A stretch of 43,445 nt of DNA, taken from Clostridia bacterium (GTDB lineage Bacteria > Bacillota > Clostridia > Oscillospirales > CAG-272). The notes below the pieces were generated by a model that saw nothing but the letters and a program-made list of their open reading frames with translations, had not been told where the DNA came from and did not search any database. Shown one piece after another: positions 9,010 to 16,674 of this stretch (position 1 is its first letter; every line of letters starts with the position of its first letter). The stretch is taken from NCBI GenBank assembly GCA_017501545.1, contig JAFVWS010000006.1, positions 1-43,445 of the forward strand, read 5' to 3'. The translations under genes and the position numbers were made by a program.

Positions 9010-10827
9010 ATGACCGATAAACAGAAAAATATTAGAAACTTTTCTATAATTGCCCATATCGACCATGGAAAAAGCACACTTGCTGACCGTATTCTTGAAT
9101 ACTCAAATGCAGTTGCAAAAAGAGAAATGGAAGAGCAGCTGCTTGATAATATGGATTTGGAAAAGGAGCGCGGTATTACAATTAAGGCTCGTGCTGTGAG
9201 AATCAATTACAAGCACAAGGATGGTGAGGAATACGTCCTTAACTTAATTGATACCCCTGGCCACGTTGACTTTAACTACGAGGTTTCACGCTCACTCACC
9301 GCTTGTGAGGGTGCACTTTTAGTCGTTGACTCAACACAGGGCATCGAGGCGCAAACGCTTGCAAATGCCTATTTAGCCGTTGACTGCGACCTTGAAATTG
9401 TTCCAGTAATAAACAAAATCGACTTGCCATCAGCAGACGTTGATAGAGTAAGAAATGAAATTGAGGACGTAATTGGCATTGTCGCTGAGGACTGTCCAGC
9501 AGTATCAGCCAAGGTCGGCTTAAATATTGATCAGGTGCTTGATGCAATTATTGAAAAAATACCAGCCCCTAAGGGCGACCCAAATGCACCTCTTAAGTGC
9601 TTAATCTTTGACTCTCACTACAACTCATATCTTGGAGTTGTTGTTTACGTGCGTGTAATGGACGGCACACTTAAGGCAGGCGACACAATCAGACTTATGA
9701 GCACTGGCGCAAGGTACGATGTTGTTGAGGTTGGACACCTAAACGCATTTGGACTTGAAAAGGCAGAAACAATTTCAGCAGGCGAGGTTGGCTATATTAC
9801 CGCCAGCATCAAAACCGTTTCTGAGACTCGTGTTGGTGACACTGTAACACTTGACTCTAATCCGACAGATGCCCCCCTTAAGGGCTTTAAGGAGGCGCTT
9901 CCTATGGTGTTCTCAGGTATTTATCCAGCAGATGGTGCAAGATACAACGACCTTCGTGATGCGCTTGAGAAGCTAAAGCTAAACGATGCTGCGCTTTCCT
10001 TTGAGCCAGAGACATCAATTGCATTGGGCTTCGGTTTTAGATGTGGCTTTCTTGGACTTTTGCATATGGAAATCATTCAAGAAAGACTTGAAAGAGAGTT
10101 TAATCTTGATTTAATCACCACAGCTCCAAGCGTAATTTACAAGATTGAAAAAACAAATGGCGAAACGATAATGGTTGATAATCCATCAAATTATCCCGCC
10201 TCCGATACAATTAAAACCGCATACGAGCCTGTTGTTAAGACAAGCATCATCACCCCAACCGACTTTGTTGGTGGAATTATGGACCTTTGTCAGGACAGAC
10301 GTGGCACCTTTAAGGATATGAAATACCTTGACTCCTCAAGAGTAGAGCTTCACTATATAATGCCACTTAACGAAATTGTTTACGATTTCTTTGATGCTTT
10401 AAAGAGTCGAAGCAAGGGCTACGCCTCACTTGACTATGAGCTTGCAGGCTATGAGGCAAGCAACTTGGTTAAGCTTGATTTCCTACTCAATGGCGAAATC
10501 GTTGACGCGCTTACCTTCATAGTTCACACTGAAAAGGCGTATACAAGGGCGCGTAAAATAGCAGAGAAGCTAAAGGATAACATCTCTCGTCAGCTATTTG
10601 AAATCCCAATTCAAGCAGCAATCGGCTCAAAGGTTATTGCACGTGAAACCGTAAAAGCACTTCGTAAGGACGTTTTGGCAAAGTGCTACGGTGGTGACAT
10701 TACAAGAAAGAAAAAGCTACTTGAAAAGCAAAAGGAAGGCAAAAAGAAGATGCGTCGCTTAGGCTCAGTTGAGGTAACACCTGAAGCATTTATGGCAGTT
10801 CTTAAGCTTGATGATAGCGAAAAATAA
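9010..10827 (+). CDS. lepA: Elongation factor 4 (LepA), ribosomal back-translocase GTPase
   Basis: With the start at 9010 the product is 605 aa, the usual length for LepA. G1 is AHIDHGKST (residues 15-23), G3 is DTPGHVDF and G4 is NKID. The C-terminal LepA-specific region ends with the basic [19 protein letters not shown] stretch that contacts the ribosome. LepA binds the ribosome and promotes reverse translocation or assists initiation and assembly. I prefer ATG 9010 (MTDKQKN) because AAAGG at 8996-9000 lies about 9 nt upstream. An in-frame ATG at 9001 abuts the RBS, and GTG 8983 would give an extra N-terminal tail. hemW follows 55 nt downstream, a common pairing in Firmicutes. Confidence 0.97.
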   Translation: MTDKQKNIRNFSIIAHIDHGKSTLADRILEYSNAVAKREMEEQLLDNMDLEKERGITIKARAVRINYKHKDGEEYVLNLIDTPGHVDFNYEVSRSLTACEGALLVVDSTQGIEAQTLANAYLAVDCDLEIVPVINKIDLPSADVDRVRNEIEDVIGIVAEDCPAVSAKVGLNIDQVLDAIIEKIPAPKGDPNAPLKCLIFDSHYNSYLGVVVYVRVMDGTLKAGDTIRLMSTGARYDVVEVGHLNAFGLEKAETISAGEVGYITASIKTVSETRVGDTVTLDSNPTDAPLKGFKEALPMVFSGIYPADGARYNDLRDALEKLKLNDAALSFEPETSIALGFGFRCGFLGLLHMEIIQERLEREFNLDLITTAPSVIYKIEKTNGETIMVDNPSNYPASDTIKTAYEPVVKTSIITPTDFVGGIMDLCQDRRGTFKDMKYLDSSRVELHYIMPLNEIVYDFFDALKSRSKGYASLDYELAGYEASNLVKLDFLLNGEIVDALTFIVHTEKAYTRARKIAEKLKDNISRQLFEIPIQAAIGSKVIARETVKALRKDVLAKCYGGDITRKKKLLEKQKEGKKKMRRLGSVEVTPEAFMAVLKLDDSEK

Positions 10828-10835
10828 ACAATAAG

Positions 10836-10866
10836 AGGGTGGCTAATTCTCGGCCACCCTGATTTT
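10836..10866 (+). terminator. Hairpin between lepA and hemW
   Basis: AGGGTGGC (10836-10843) pairs with GCCACCCT (10853-10860), followed only by GATTTTAT. It is weak as a terminator and probably attenuates or processes the lepA-hemW transcript rather than ending it. Confidence 0.55.
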
Positions 10867-10882
10867 ATAAAAGGAGGAGAAA

Positions 10883-12037
10883 ATGAAAAGACTTGGACTT
10901 TATATACACATTCCGTTTTGTCAAAAAAAGTGTAATTATTGCGATTTTTATTCGCTAACCTGTATTAATAGACTAAGCGAGTATATCTGCGCTATTTCAA
11001 AGCAAATAGAAAATGATTCTCCCCTTTATAAGGATTACGAAATTGATACTGTATTTATAGGTGGTGGCACCCCGTCACTTGTTTTACCAAAGGATTTTAA
11101 TTCTCTTGTAAATTCAATTAAAAACAATCTAAATCTAACACAGGGGTGCGAATTTTCCTTAGAGGCAAACCCTGGCACGCTAACAAAAGAGAAGCTTATA
11201 GCATACAAAAATGCAGGCGTAAATCGTCTTAGCATGGGGCTACAGTCAACAAATGAAAATGAGCTTAAAATGCTCGGTAGAATTCACACCCTTGACGACT
11301 TTGAGGAGTCATTTAGGCTGGCAAGAGAATGTGGCTTTGATAATATCAGCGTTGACCTTATGTATTCATTGCCAAATCAAACAAAAAAAGACTTTATAAA
11401 AAGCTTAAAGGATGTAATTAGCTATAATCCAGAGCATATTTCCTCATATCTTTTAAAAATAGAGAAAAATACATATTTCGGCAAAATCGAAAATTCCCTA
11501 AGCCTGCCGGATGATGACGAGCAGTATAATACTTATATTTTAATGTGCGAGCTTCTTGAAAAAAATGGCTATATGCAATACGAAATAAGTAATTTCGCTA
11601 AAAAAGGCTATGAGTCGAATCATAATAAAAGATATTGGCTAAGTGAGGAGTACGTTGGCATAGGCCCCTCTGCACATTCATATTTTAATGGTAAACGATA
11701 TAGCTATAAATCGAATCTTGAAGAATATTTAAGTGAGCTAAGCCAAGCGGGTACAGTTAAAAAAATATATGAAGCAGAGAATGACGAATTTGAAGCACAA
11801 ATTACAAAATCCGACGAATATTTAATGCTAAAGCTTCGCCTATCTGATGGAATAAACCAAAACGAATATTTTAGTCGTTTTGGAGAAGAGCTTTTAGAAA
11901 AGTATCCAAAGCTAAAAAGCTATGTAAGCTTGGGGTATATGAAATTGAAAGATAACAGCTATAGCTTTACCCCAAAGGGCTTCTTTGTTAGCAACTATAT
12001 TCTGACAGATATTCTTTCATTTGGACAAAATAGTTGA
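10883..12037 (+). CDS. hemW: Radical SAM heme chaperone HemW (oxygen-independent coproporphyrinogen III oxidase-like)
   Basis: A 384-aa protein starting MKRLGLYIHIPFC. The radical-SAM cluster ligands are Cys13, Cys17 and Cys20 (CxxxCxxC), followed by DFYS. FIGGGTPSL and the SLEANPGTLT segment are the SAM-binding strands typical of HemN/HemW. The C-terminal HemN_C region is present. The length and the lack of the HemN N-terminal extension fit HemW, which inserts heme into target proteins, rather than the oxidase HemN. The RBS is AAGGAGG. It is probably co-transcribed with lepA. Confidence 0.92.
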   Translation: MKRLGLYIHIPFCQKKCNYCDFYSLTCINRLSEYICAISKQIENDSPLYKDYEIDTVFIGGGTPSLVLPKDFNSLVNSIKNNLNLTQGCEFSLEANPGTLTKEKLIAYKNAGVNRLSMGLQSTNENELKMLGRIHTLDDFEESFRLARECGFDNISVDLMYSLPNQTKKDFIKSLKDVISYNPEHISSYLLKIEKNTYFGKIENSLSLPDDDEQYNTYILMCELLEKNGYMQYEISNFAKKGYESNHNKRYWLSEEYVGIGPSAHSYFNGKRYSYKSNLEEYLSELSQAGTVKKIYEAENDEFEAQITKSDEYLMLKLRLSDGINQNEYFSRFGEELLEKYPKLKSYVSLGYMKLKDNSYSFTPKGFFVSNYILTDILSFGQNS

Positions 12038-12107
12038 TTATGTCAAAAAAATAGACACATATCGCCACTTTTCTAAGCTTAATTAACACGAAATTAACAA
12101 ATAATTC

Positions 12108-12136
12108 TTGACTAATCAATAATTGTATGTTAGAAT
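12108..12136 (+). promoter_or_regulatory. Promoter of the XRE-family regulator gene
   Basis: TTGACT (12108-12113), a 17-nt spacer and TAGAAT (12131-12136) with TGT immediately upstream. Confidence 0.75.
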
Positions 12137-12166
12137 AAACAAGCAAAAAATTAAAGGAGGTATGCT

Positions 12167-12823
12167 ATGGATTTAAAGGAATTCAAAGAGGTCGTGGCAC
12201 AAAACATCTACTATTTGCGCTCTGAAAATCACTTAACACAATACGAATTAGGCGAAAAGCTTAACTATTCCGATAAGGCTATCTCCAAATGGGAAAGGGC
12301 AGAGGGTGTGCCTGATGCTTATACCCTAACCAAAATGAGTGAGCTTTTTGGTGTTACCGTCGATTATATGCTTACCCCACATAGTGAGCAGGATAAAAAG
12401 GTAGAAACCAAGCCTATAAAAAAGGTTAAAAGGACAATCAGCAACATTGTTGCTGCGGGAATTATAGCAGTTGCGCTTTTAGTTTTTGTTATAATCGCCA
12501 TTTTAACCGACTATACTGAGTTTCACTGGCAAGTTTTCGTCTACGCCTTGACGCTTGCAACAATTGCGAAAATAGTCTTTGCTTCAGTATGGGACAGGGC
12601 AAGGGGAGTGTTCTTGTTTTCCTCGGCGCTTGTATGGTTACTGCTTGCAACCGTATATGTTTCACTTGGCACCTTTGGAATGTGGAATCTTTGGATTATC
12701 TTTATTTTGGGTATACCACTTCAAATCATTGTAATTTTGGCATTCAGAATTAAAATTACAATCAGATTTAGCAAAAAGCCAAGAAAGACAAAGCAAACAG
12801 AAAATAGCGATGAAAACAACTAA
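12167..12823 (+). CDS. Membrane-anchored XRE-family transcriptional regulator
   Basis: A 218-aa protein. Residues about 8-66 form a classic HTH_3 domain (LTQYELGEKL, then YSDKAISKWERA, then TLTKMSELFGVTVDYML). A basic linker leads to about four hydrophobic segments (around 88-110, 117-140, 145-168, 172-195) and a Lys-rich tail. HTH plus membrane domain proteins of this plan are common in Clostridia and are thought to sense envelope or small-molecule signals; the target here is unknown. RBS AAAGGAGG sits about 6 nt before the ATG. It has its own promoter and a strong terminator, so it is monocistronic. Confidence 0.88.
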   Translation: MDLKEFKEVVAQNIYYLRSENHLTQYELGEKLNYSDKAISKWERAEGVPDAYTLTKMSELFGVTVDYMLTPHSEQDKKVETKPIKKVKRTISNIVAAGIIAVALLVFVIIAILTDYTEFHWQVFVYALTLATIAKIVFASVWDRARGVFLFSSALVWLLLATVYVSLGTFGMWNLWIIFILGIPLQIIVILAFRIKITIRFSKKPRKTKQTENSDENN

Positions 12824-12859
12824 AATCGTACACATCTCGCACAAAAAAATAAAAAACAA

Positions 12860-12895
12860 AGCCACTCTACTCTCGGTAGAGTGGCTGCTTTTCTT
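12860..12895 (+). terminator. Terminator of the XRE regulator gene
   Basis: AGCCACTCTAC (12860-12870) pairs with GTAGAGTGGCT (12876-12886), an 11-bp stem followed by GCTTTTCTTT. Confidence 0.88.
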
Positions 12896-12942
12896 TCTAC
12901 TTTGAAAAAAATTTATATGGAGTCAAAAAGCGTCACAGTAGG

Positions 12943-12971
12943 TTTACTTGAGAATATAATTTTGATAGAAT
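12943..12971 (+). promoter_or_regulatory. Promoter of the DegV gene
   Basis: TTTACT (12943-12948), a 17-nt spacer and TAGAAT (12966-12971) with TGA upstream. It lies inside the N-terminal extension of the longest open frame, which supports the shorter DegV start. Confidence 0.6.
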
Positions 12972-13024
12972 TCAAAAGGCAGAATAACTCGATATCTCTG
13001 CTAATAATCAAAGAAGGAAACCCA

Positions 13025-13912
13025 ATGCAAAATTATGTAATCGCAACCTGCTCAACAGCTGATATAAGCTCTGAGTATTTAAAAGAAAGAAAAATTGACT
13101 TTTTGAAATTTCCGTACTATATAAATGGAGTAGAGTATTTTGATGATATAGGCGCTTCAATGCCATATAAAAATTTCTATGATTTAATGAGAGATGGTGC
13201 CGAGACAAAAACCTCTATGCCTAATTTGAGCCACATAAAGGACTTTTTTAAGGGCTTTTTAGAAAATGGTAAGGATTTAATCTTTTTGATGCTATCATCG
13301 GGACTTTCTGGCTCAATGGCGGTGGCACAGCTTGCCGCTAATGAATTAAAGGAAGAGTACCCACAAAGAAAAATTTACTTAGTTGACTCCCTTGGTGCAT
13401 CCTCTGGTATGGGACTGTTAGTTAGCGAAATGGCTGACAAGCGCGATGAGGGAATGGATATTGACGAGCTATATAAATGGACCGAGGAAAACAAGCTAAA
13501 CGTTCATCACTGGTTCTTTACCACCGACTTAACCTATTTTGTTAAGGGTGGCAGAGTATCTAAGATGTCTGGATGGTTTGGCACGATTTTTAGAATATGC
13601 CCGCTTTTAAATATTAGCAAATGTGGTAAGCTTGTTGCCAGACAAAAGGTGAAGGGGAAATCAAACGTAATAAAGCAGATAGTAAAAAGAATGGAGGAAA
13701 ATGCGTTTAACGGATTAAATTACACTCAAAAATGCTATATTTCTCACTCTGATGCATATGATGATGCCTTGGCAGTAAAGACCCTCATAGAGGAAAAATT
13801 CACAAATCTTAAGGGCAAAATACGAATCAATGATATCGGCACAACAATAGGCTCTCATACTGGCCCAGGCACAGTTGCACTCTTTTTCTTTGGTACAAAA
13901 AGAGAAAACTAA
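13025..13912 (+). CDS. DegV family fatty-acid-binding protein
   Basis: A 295-aa protein (MQNYVIATCSTADIS) of normal DegV length. The N-terminal strand carries the CSTAD box. The TSMPNLSHIKDFF segment and the LSSGLSGS box supply the Thr/Ser residues that hold the fatty-acid carboxylate in FakB/DegV structures. VDSLGASSGMG, FFTTDLTYFVKGGR and the C-terminal GTTIGSHTGPGTVALFF motif are all present. Family members present acyl chains to the fatty acid kinase FakA; no fakA is in this window. ATG 13025 has AAGGA about 8 nt upstream. A longer frame from 12881 overlaps a terminator and a promoter and is rejected. The first residue of the binding box is Cys rather than the usual Asp. Confidence 0.92.
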   Translation: MQNYVIATCSTADISSEYLKERKIDFLKFPYYINGVEYFDDIGASMPYKNFYDLMRDGAETKTSMPNLSHIKDFFKGFLENGKDLIFLMLSSGLSGSMAVAQLAANELKEEYPQRKIYLVDSLGASSGMGLLVSEMADKRDEGMDIDELYKWTEENKLNVHHWFFTTDLTYFVKGGRVSKMSGWFGTIFRICPLLNISKCGKLVARQKVKGKSNVIKQIVKRMEENAFNGLNYTQKCYISHSDAYDDALAVKTLIEEKFTNLKGKIRINDIGTTIGSHTGPGTVALFFFGTKREN

Positions 13913-13928
13913 ATAGACTTAATCTAAA

Positions 13929-13948
13929 CCGACAAAAAGTCGGCTCTT
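13929..13948 (+). terminator. Weak hairpin after degV
   Basis: CCGAC / GTCGG with an AAAAA loop, followed by CTCTT. The stem is only 5 bp, so this is a poor terminator. The split terminator at 13955-14434 may be the main stop. Confidence 0.35.
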
Positions 13949-14000
13949 ATCAAAAAAGCACCCAAGCTTATGCGTGTTATCCTTAACGGAGAACACGCAT

Positions 14001-14180
14001 AACTAAGTTTGCCCATTCGGGCAAGTGAAGTTTACTTCGTAAGTGAAGTTATCCTACGGATAGTGAAGTTTTGCCTTCGGCAAAGTGGGCAAACTTAACT
14101 TCACTTGATGCTTTGCATCGCAAAGCGGCAAACTTCACTGCGTAGCAACTTCACTTTTGCGTTAGCAAAAACTTCACTAA
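14001..14180 (+). repeat. Micro-hairpin array with AGTGAAGTT/AACTTCACT separators (copy 1)
   Basis: The word AGTGAAGTT occurs at 14024, 14042 and 14062. Its reverse complement AACTTCACT occurs at 14097, 14131, 14147 and 14170. Between the words lie different small palindromes with 3-4 nt loops: TTGCCC/GGGCAA, TTAC/GTAA, TATCC/GGATA, TTGCC/GGCAA, GATGC/GCATC, TGC/GCA and TTTTGC/GCAAAA. The separators are constant while the hairpins vary, and the separator direction flips midway so that the two halves could pair. It is not a CRISPR: the unique parts are palindromic and only about 10-16 nt long. Confidence 0.75.
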
Positions 14181-14236
14181 CAGAAAAGAGAGGACATTTT
14201 GGCTACGAACCGATTTGTTCTCTCTTCTGTTTGTTT

Positions 14237-14377
14237 AGGGGTTCCCCGAAGCGAAGTATGAGCTTTGGGGGTTCACGTATTTGGGTTTGGGCTTAGCCCA
14301 TTCTCGCCAGCCCCTAAAATTCTAAGAATTTTTGAGGAACCCCGAGGCGCGTTTGACTAGTCAAATGCGATGCTTGC
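14237..14377 (+). other. Conserved structured core of the element, copy 1 (possible structured RNA)
   Basis: About 141 nt differ from the copy-2 core (20354-20496, opposite strand) by about seven substitutions and two single-base indels by eye, whereas the flanking array is unalignable. Visible stems: CCCCGAAGC with GCTTTGGGG (one G-T pair), TGGGC/GCCCA with loop TTA, AAAATTCT/AGAATTTT and TTTGACTAGTCAAA (a perfect palindrome that extends with CGC/GCG). No open frame is conserved between copies. It could be a transposase-recognised sequence or a structured RNA. Confidence 0.55.
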
Positions 14378-14437
14378 GCTTTTGTCAAGTTGCAAATTCT
14401 CCGCTAAGAACATCAAGCTTATCTTGGGTGCTTTCAA

Positions 14438-15247
14438 TTATTCATAGATTACGTAAAACAAATCAATATCAGGCTCTTTTATCTTATTTTCGACCTTGAA
14501 ATGCGTTTGGAAAATAAGCTTGTTTTCTCTGGGCACGTATTCAAATACAGCATATAAATAGTCCTTTTTCAATTTTCCTCTTGAAAGCTTATAGCTAAGG
14601 AGAATATGACCGTTTTCATTTGATGAAATATCGGGTTCAAATCCGTTTTCTAATATAATGCCATAGCCACTATTTGAAATTAGCTCCTCGGTTATATAAT
14701 AAATGCTACCGCTTTTTTGCTCAACTATTCTAAAAATCCCATTCTCAATGCTTATATAATTGCTTGAGTCTGCCTCAAGGGAGGCACAGGTGCCACTTGC
14801 ACCAGTTTTAATATCATAATATTCACAAACGTTAGCACTTGAATCGCCAAATATTGTGTAGTTATATGAGTAGTGGATTTTGCCATCCTTGTAAATAGAG
14901 AAGGCAGGAGCATTTGCAAGCCCTCTTTTTTCATAAACAACCTCACTCGTCTTAGCGTGTGGGTCAAGCTTATATATTAGCTCAGAATAATCCATTAAGG
15001 AATTCTTTTTTGTTGCTGAATAGTAAATAAGGCCCTGATATGAAACGTATGCACCATTTGAGTCAGGTAACCCTTCAAATACACATTCGCCAAAGGAAAT
15101 GGCTTCGTCATACTCATATACGACGTTTTCAGTGCCGCCTAACTGAGATAATTCATCGGCAGTTTTGTTGAAGCCATCGGTACAAGATGATAGTGACAAA
15201 GCAACAAGGGTTAATGATAATAATATCATTAAAAGCCTTTTTTTCAT
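14438..15247 (-). CDS. Predicted lipoprotein of unknown function
   Basis: A 269-aa protein with a lipoprotein signal: basic start, hydrophobic stretch and lipobox LSSC with the lipidated Cys at residue 22. The remainder has many Tyr-containing strands (YSELIYKLD, IYYITEEL and similar) that suggest a beta-propeller-like or solute-sensor fold, but I recognise no family. GGAGG precedes the ATG. It is the last gene of the ABC-ABC-pyk-lipoprotein operon (14 nt after pyk). Its predicted terminator, 3 nt beyond the stop, is the one interrupted by the element at 13955-14434. A link to the exporter is possible but only inferred from position. Confidence 0.8.
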   Translation of the reverse strand: MKKRLLMILLSLTLVALSLSSCTDGFNKTADELSQLGGTENVVYEYDEAISFGECVFEGLPDSNGAYVSYQGLIYYSATKKNSLMDYSELIYKLDPHAKTSEVVYEKRGLANAPAFSIYKDGKIHYSYNYTIFGDSSANVCEYYDIKTGASGTCASLEADSSNYISIENGIFRIVEQKSGSIYYITEELISNSGYGIILENGFEPDISSNENGHILLSYKLSRGKLKKDYLYAVFEYVPRENKLIFQTHFKVENKIKEPDIDLFYVIYE

Positions 15248-15261
15248 AATAGACCTCCAAA

Positions 15262-16674
15262 TTAGAGAGTTTCAAGCTTGATAAGATTTGTGCTTCCGCT
15301 TCCTCCGTTTGTAATACCACCGGTAATTACAATTTTGTCGCCCTTTTTCAGCTTAAACGTACTCTTTGCTGCCTTGTTAGCCATATAGAAAAGAACGTCA
15401 GTTGAGTTTACAAGCTCGCACATAACAGGCGTAACACCCCATGAAAGAGAAAGCTTGCGCCAGGTTTCCTCATTTGTAGTCATACCGAGAATGTCAACAG
15501 GTGCGCGGAAACGAGAAACCATTCGTGCAGTAATACCGGAAATAGAGCATACAACAATAGCCTTTGCATGTATATCTATTGCCATACAAGCGGTTGAATG
15601 TGAAATTGCGTCAACAGGGTTTTGAATAATAAAGCCAGATTTATTAAATAGTGAATCATAATCAATACAGCTTTCGGTCTTTTCAACAATTTTAGACATT
15701 GTTTGAACTGTTAAAACAGGATATTTACCCATTGCAGTCTCACCAGAAAGCATAACAGCACTTGTGCCGTCATAAACTGCGTTTGCAACGTCAGAAATCT
15801 CAGCACGAGTTGGGCGTGGGTTATGAATCATAGACTCAAGCATTTCAGTTGCTGTAATAACACGCTTGCCAAGCATTCTGCACTTAGTAATAAGGTGCTT
15901 TTGAGTTGAAGGCACCTCCTCAAAAGGAATTTCAACGCCAAGGTCACCGCGCGCAACCATAATACCATCACATTCCTTGCAAATTTCCTCAATGTTTTCA
16001 ACTCCACTGCGATTTTCAATCTTAGCAATAATATCAATATTTTCGCCACCATTTGCCTTTAAAAATGTTTTTACGTCAATTAAATCCTGACGTGTTGAAA
16101 CAAACGAGCAGGCAATAAAGTCAACACCGTTTTCAATTCCGAATAGCAAGTCGCTTTTGTCCTGCTCGGAAAGAAATTCTTGGTGTAAAACCTTGTTGGG
16201 AAAGCTCATGCTTTTAAAGTTAGAAAGCTCACCACCAGCAAGCACAGTACAGTGCGCCTCAGTTTTAGTCAGCTCCTTAACCTCAAAAATAACCAAGCCG
16301 TTATTAACGAGAATTCTGTCACCAACGTTGAGGTCGTCAACCATGCCCTTATATGAAACGCTAACTCTTTCTTGAGTTCCTATTACGTCGTCAATTGTGA
16401 AGGTAAAGCTATCGCCGTCATTTAACGTGATTCTGCCGTTTTCAAAGGACTTAATTCTATATTCTGGTCCCTTTGTATCAAGCATAATAGCAACTGGCAA
16501 ATTAAGCTCGCTTCTAACGTCCTTTATAAGGTTAATTTTTTCAAGATGATCAGCATGTGTGCCATGTGAAAAGTTAAGTCTTGCTACGTTCATTCCCGCA
16601 AGACAGAGCTCGCTTAATACCTCTTTGGTAGAGCAAGCAGGTCCTATTGTACAAACTATTTTTGTTTTACGCAT
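15262..16674 (-). CDS. pyk: Pyruvate kinase
   Basis: A 470-aa enzyme converting phosphoenolpyruvate and ADP to pyruvate and ATP. The N-terminus MRKTKIVCTIGPACS carries the substrate-binding strand. MLDTKGPEYR, the B domain, IIAKIENRSGVENI and MVARGDLGVEIPFEEVPSTQK (metal and PEP site) are intact, followed by SGETAMGKYP and the allosteric C domain. It lacks the extra C-terminal PEP-utiliser-like domain found in Bacillus enzymes. ATG 16674 is preferred over the longer frame: it has GAGGA upstream and gives the canonical N-terminus. It overlaps the end of the upstream ABC gene by 8 bp, so the two are translationally coupled. Placement of pyk inside an exporter operon is unusual. Confidence 0.95.
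   Translation of the reverse strand: MRKTKIVCTIGPACSTKEVLSELCLAGMNVARLNFSHGTHADHLEKINLIKDVRSELNLPVAIMLDTKGPEYRIKSFENGRITLNDGDSFTFTIDDVIGTQERVSVSYKGMVDDLNVGDRILVNNGLVIFEVKELTKTEAHCTVLAGGELSNFKSMSFPNKVLHQEFLSEQDKSDLLFGIENGVDFIACSFVSTRQDLIDVKTFLKANGGENIDIIAKIENRSGVENIEEICKECDGIMVARGDLGVEIPFEEVPSTQKHLITKCRMLGKRVITATEMLESMIHNPRPTRAEISDVANAVYDGTSAVMLSGETAMGKYPVLTVQTMSKIVEKTESCIDYDSLFNKSGFIIQNPVDAISHSTACMAIDIHAKAIVVCSISGITARMVSRFRAPVDILGMTTNEETWRKLSLSWGVTPVMCELVNSTDVLFYMANKAAKSTFKLKKGDKIVITGGITNGGSGSTNLIKLETL

Larger units (their letters stand above)
13955..14434 (+). mobile_element. Noncoding MITE-like element, copy 1, inserted in a terminator loop
   Basis: This fills the 525-bp gene-free gap. The outer arms AAAGCACCCAAG (13955-13966) and CTTGGGTGCTTT (14423-14434) are perfectly complementary. 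Inside them a perfect 8-bp direct repeat AAGCTTAT (13964-13971 and 14415-14422) brackets a 443-bp element (13972-14414). Its ends carry imperfect inverted repeats: TGTT then CTTA(A)CGGAGAA on the left, and TGTT-CTTA(G)CGGAGAA reading inward from the right. Deleting the element and one direct repeat restores a 12-bp terminator stem with loop CTTAT. Read on the minus strand, this is followed by TTTTTT and lies 3 nt after the lipoprotein stop. Contents in order: a 27-nt end hairpin, a micro-hairpin array, a long stem-loop (14180-14232), a conserved core and the right end. No transposase is present. Confidence 0.75.

Noticed and set aside
12881..13024. N-terminal extension of the DegV protein
   Set aside because: The extra frame overlaps the XRE gene terminator and a promoter and has no RBS; the DegV family starts at the CSTAD box reached from ATG 13025.
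14001..14180. Possible CRISPR array
   Set aside because: The repeated word is only 9 nt, it inverts midway, intervals are irregular (about 16-35 nt), and the intervening pieces are palindromes. No cas genes are nearby.
14105..14296. Small open frame inside element copy 1
   Set aside because: It is not conserved in copy 2, runs through hairpins and separators, and has no RBS.
13957..14432. The outer complementary arms as the terminal inverted repeats of the element itself
   Set aside because: The arms differ between copies (AGCACCCAAG versus CATCCCAC), and in copy 1 they lie outside the direct repeat, so they are better explained as host terminator arms.
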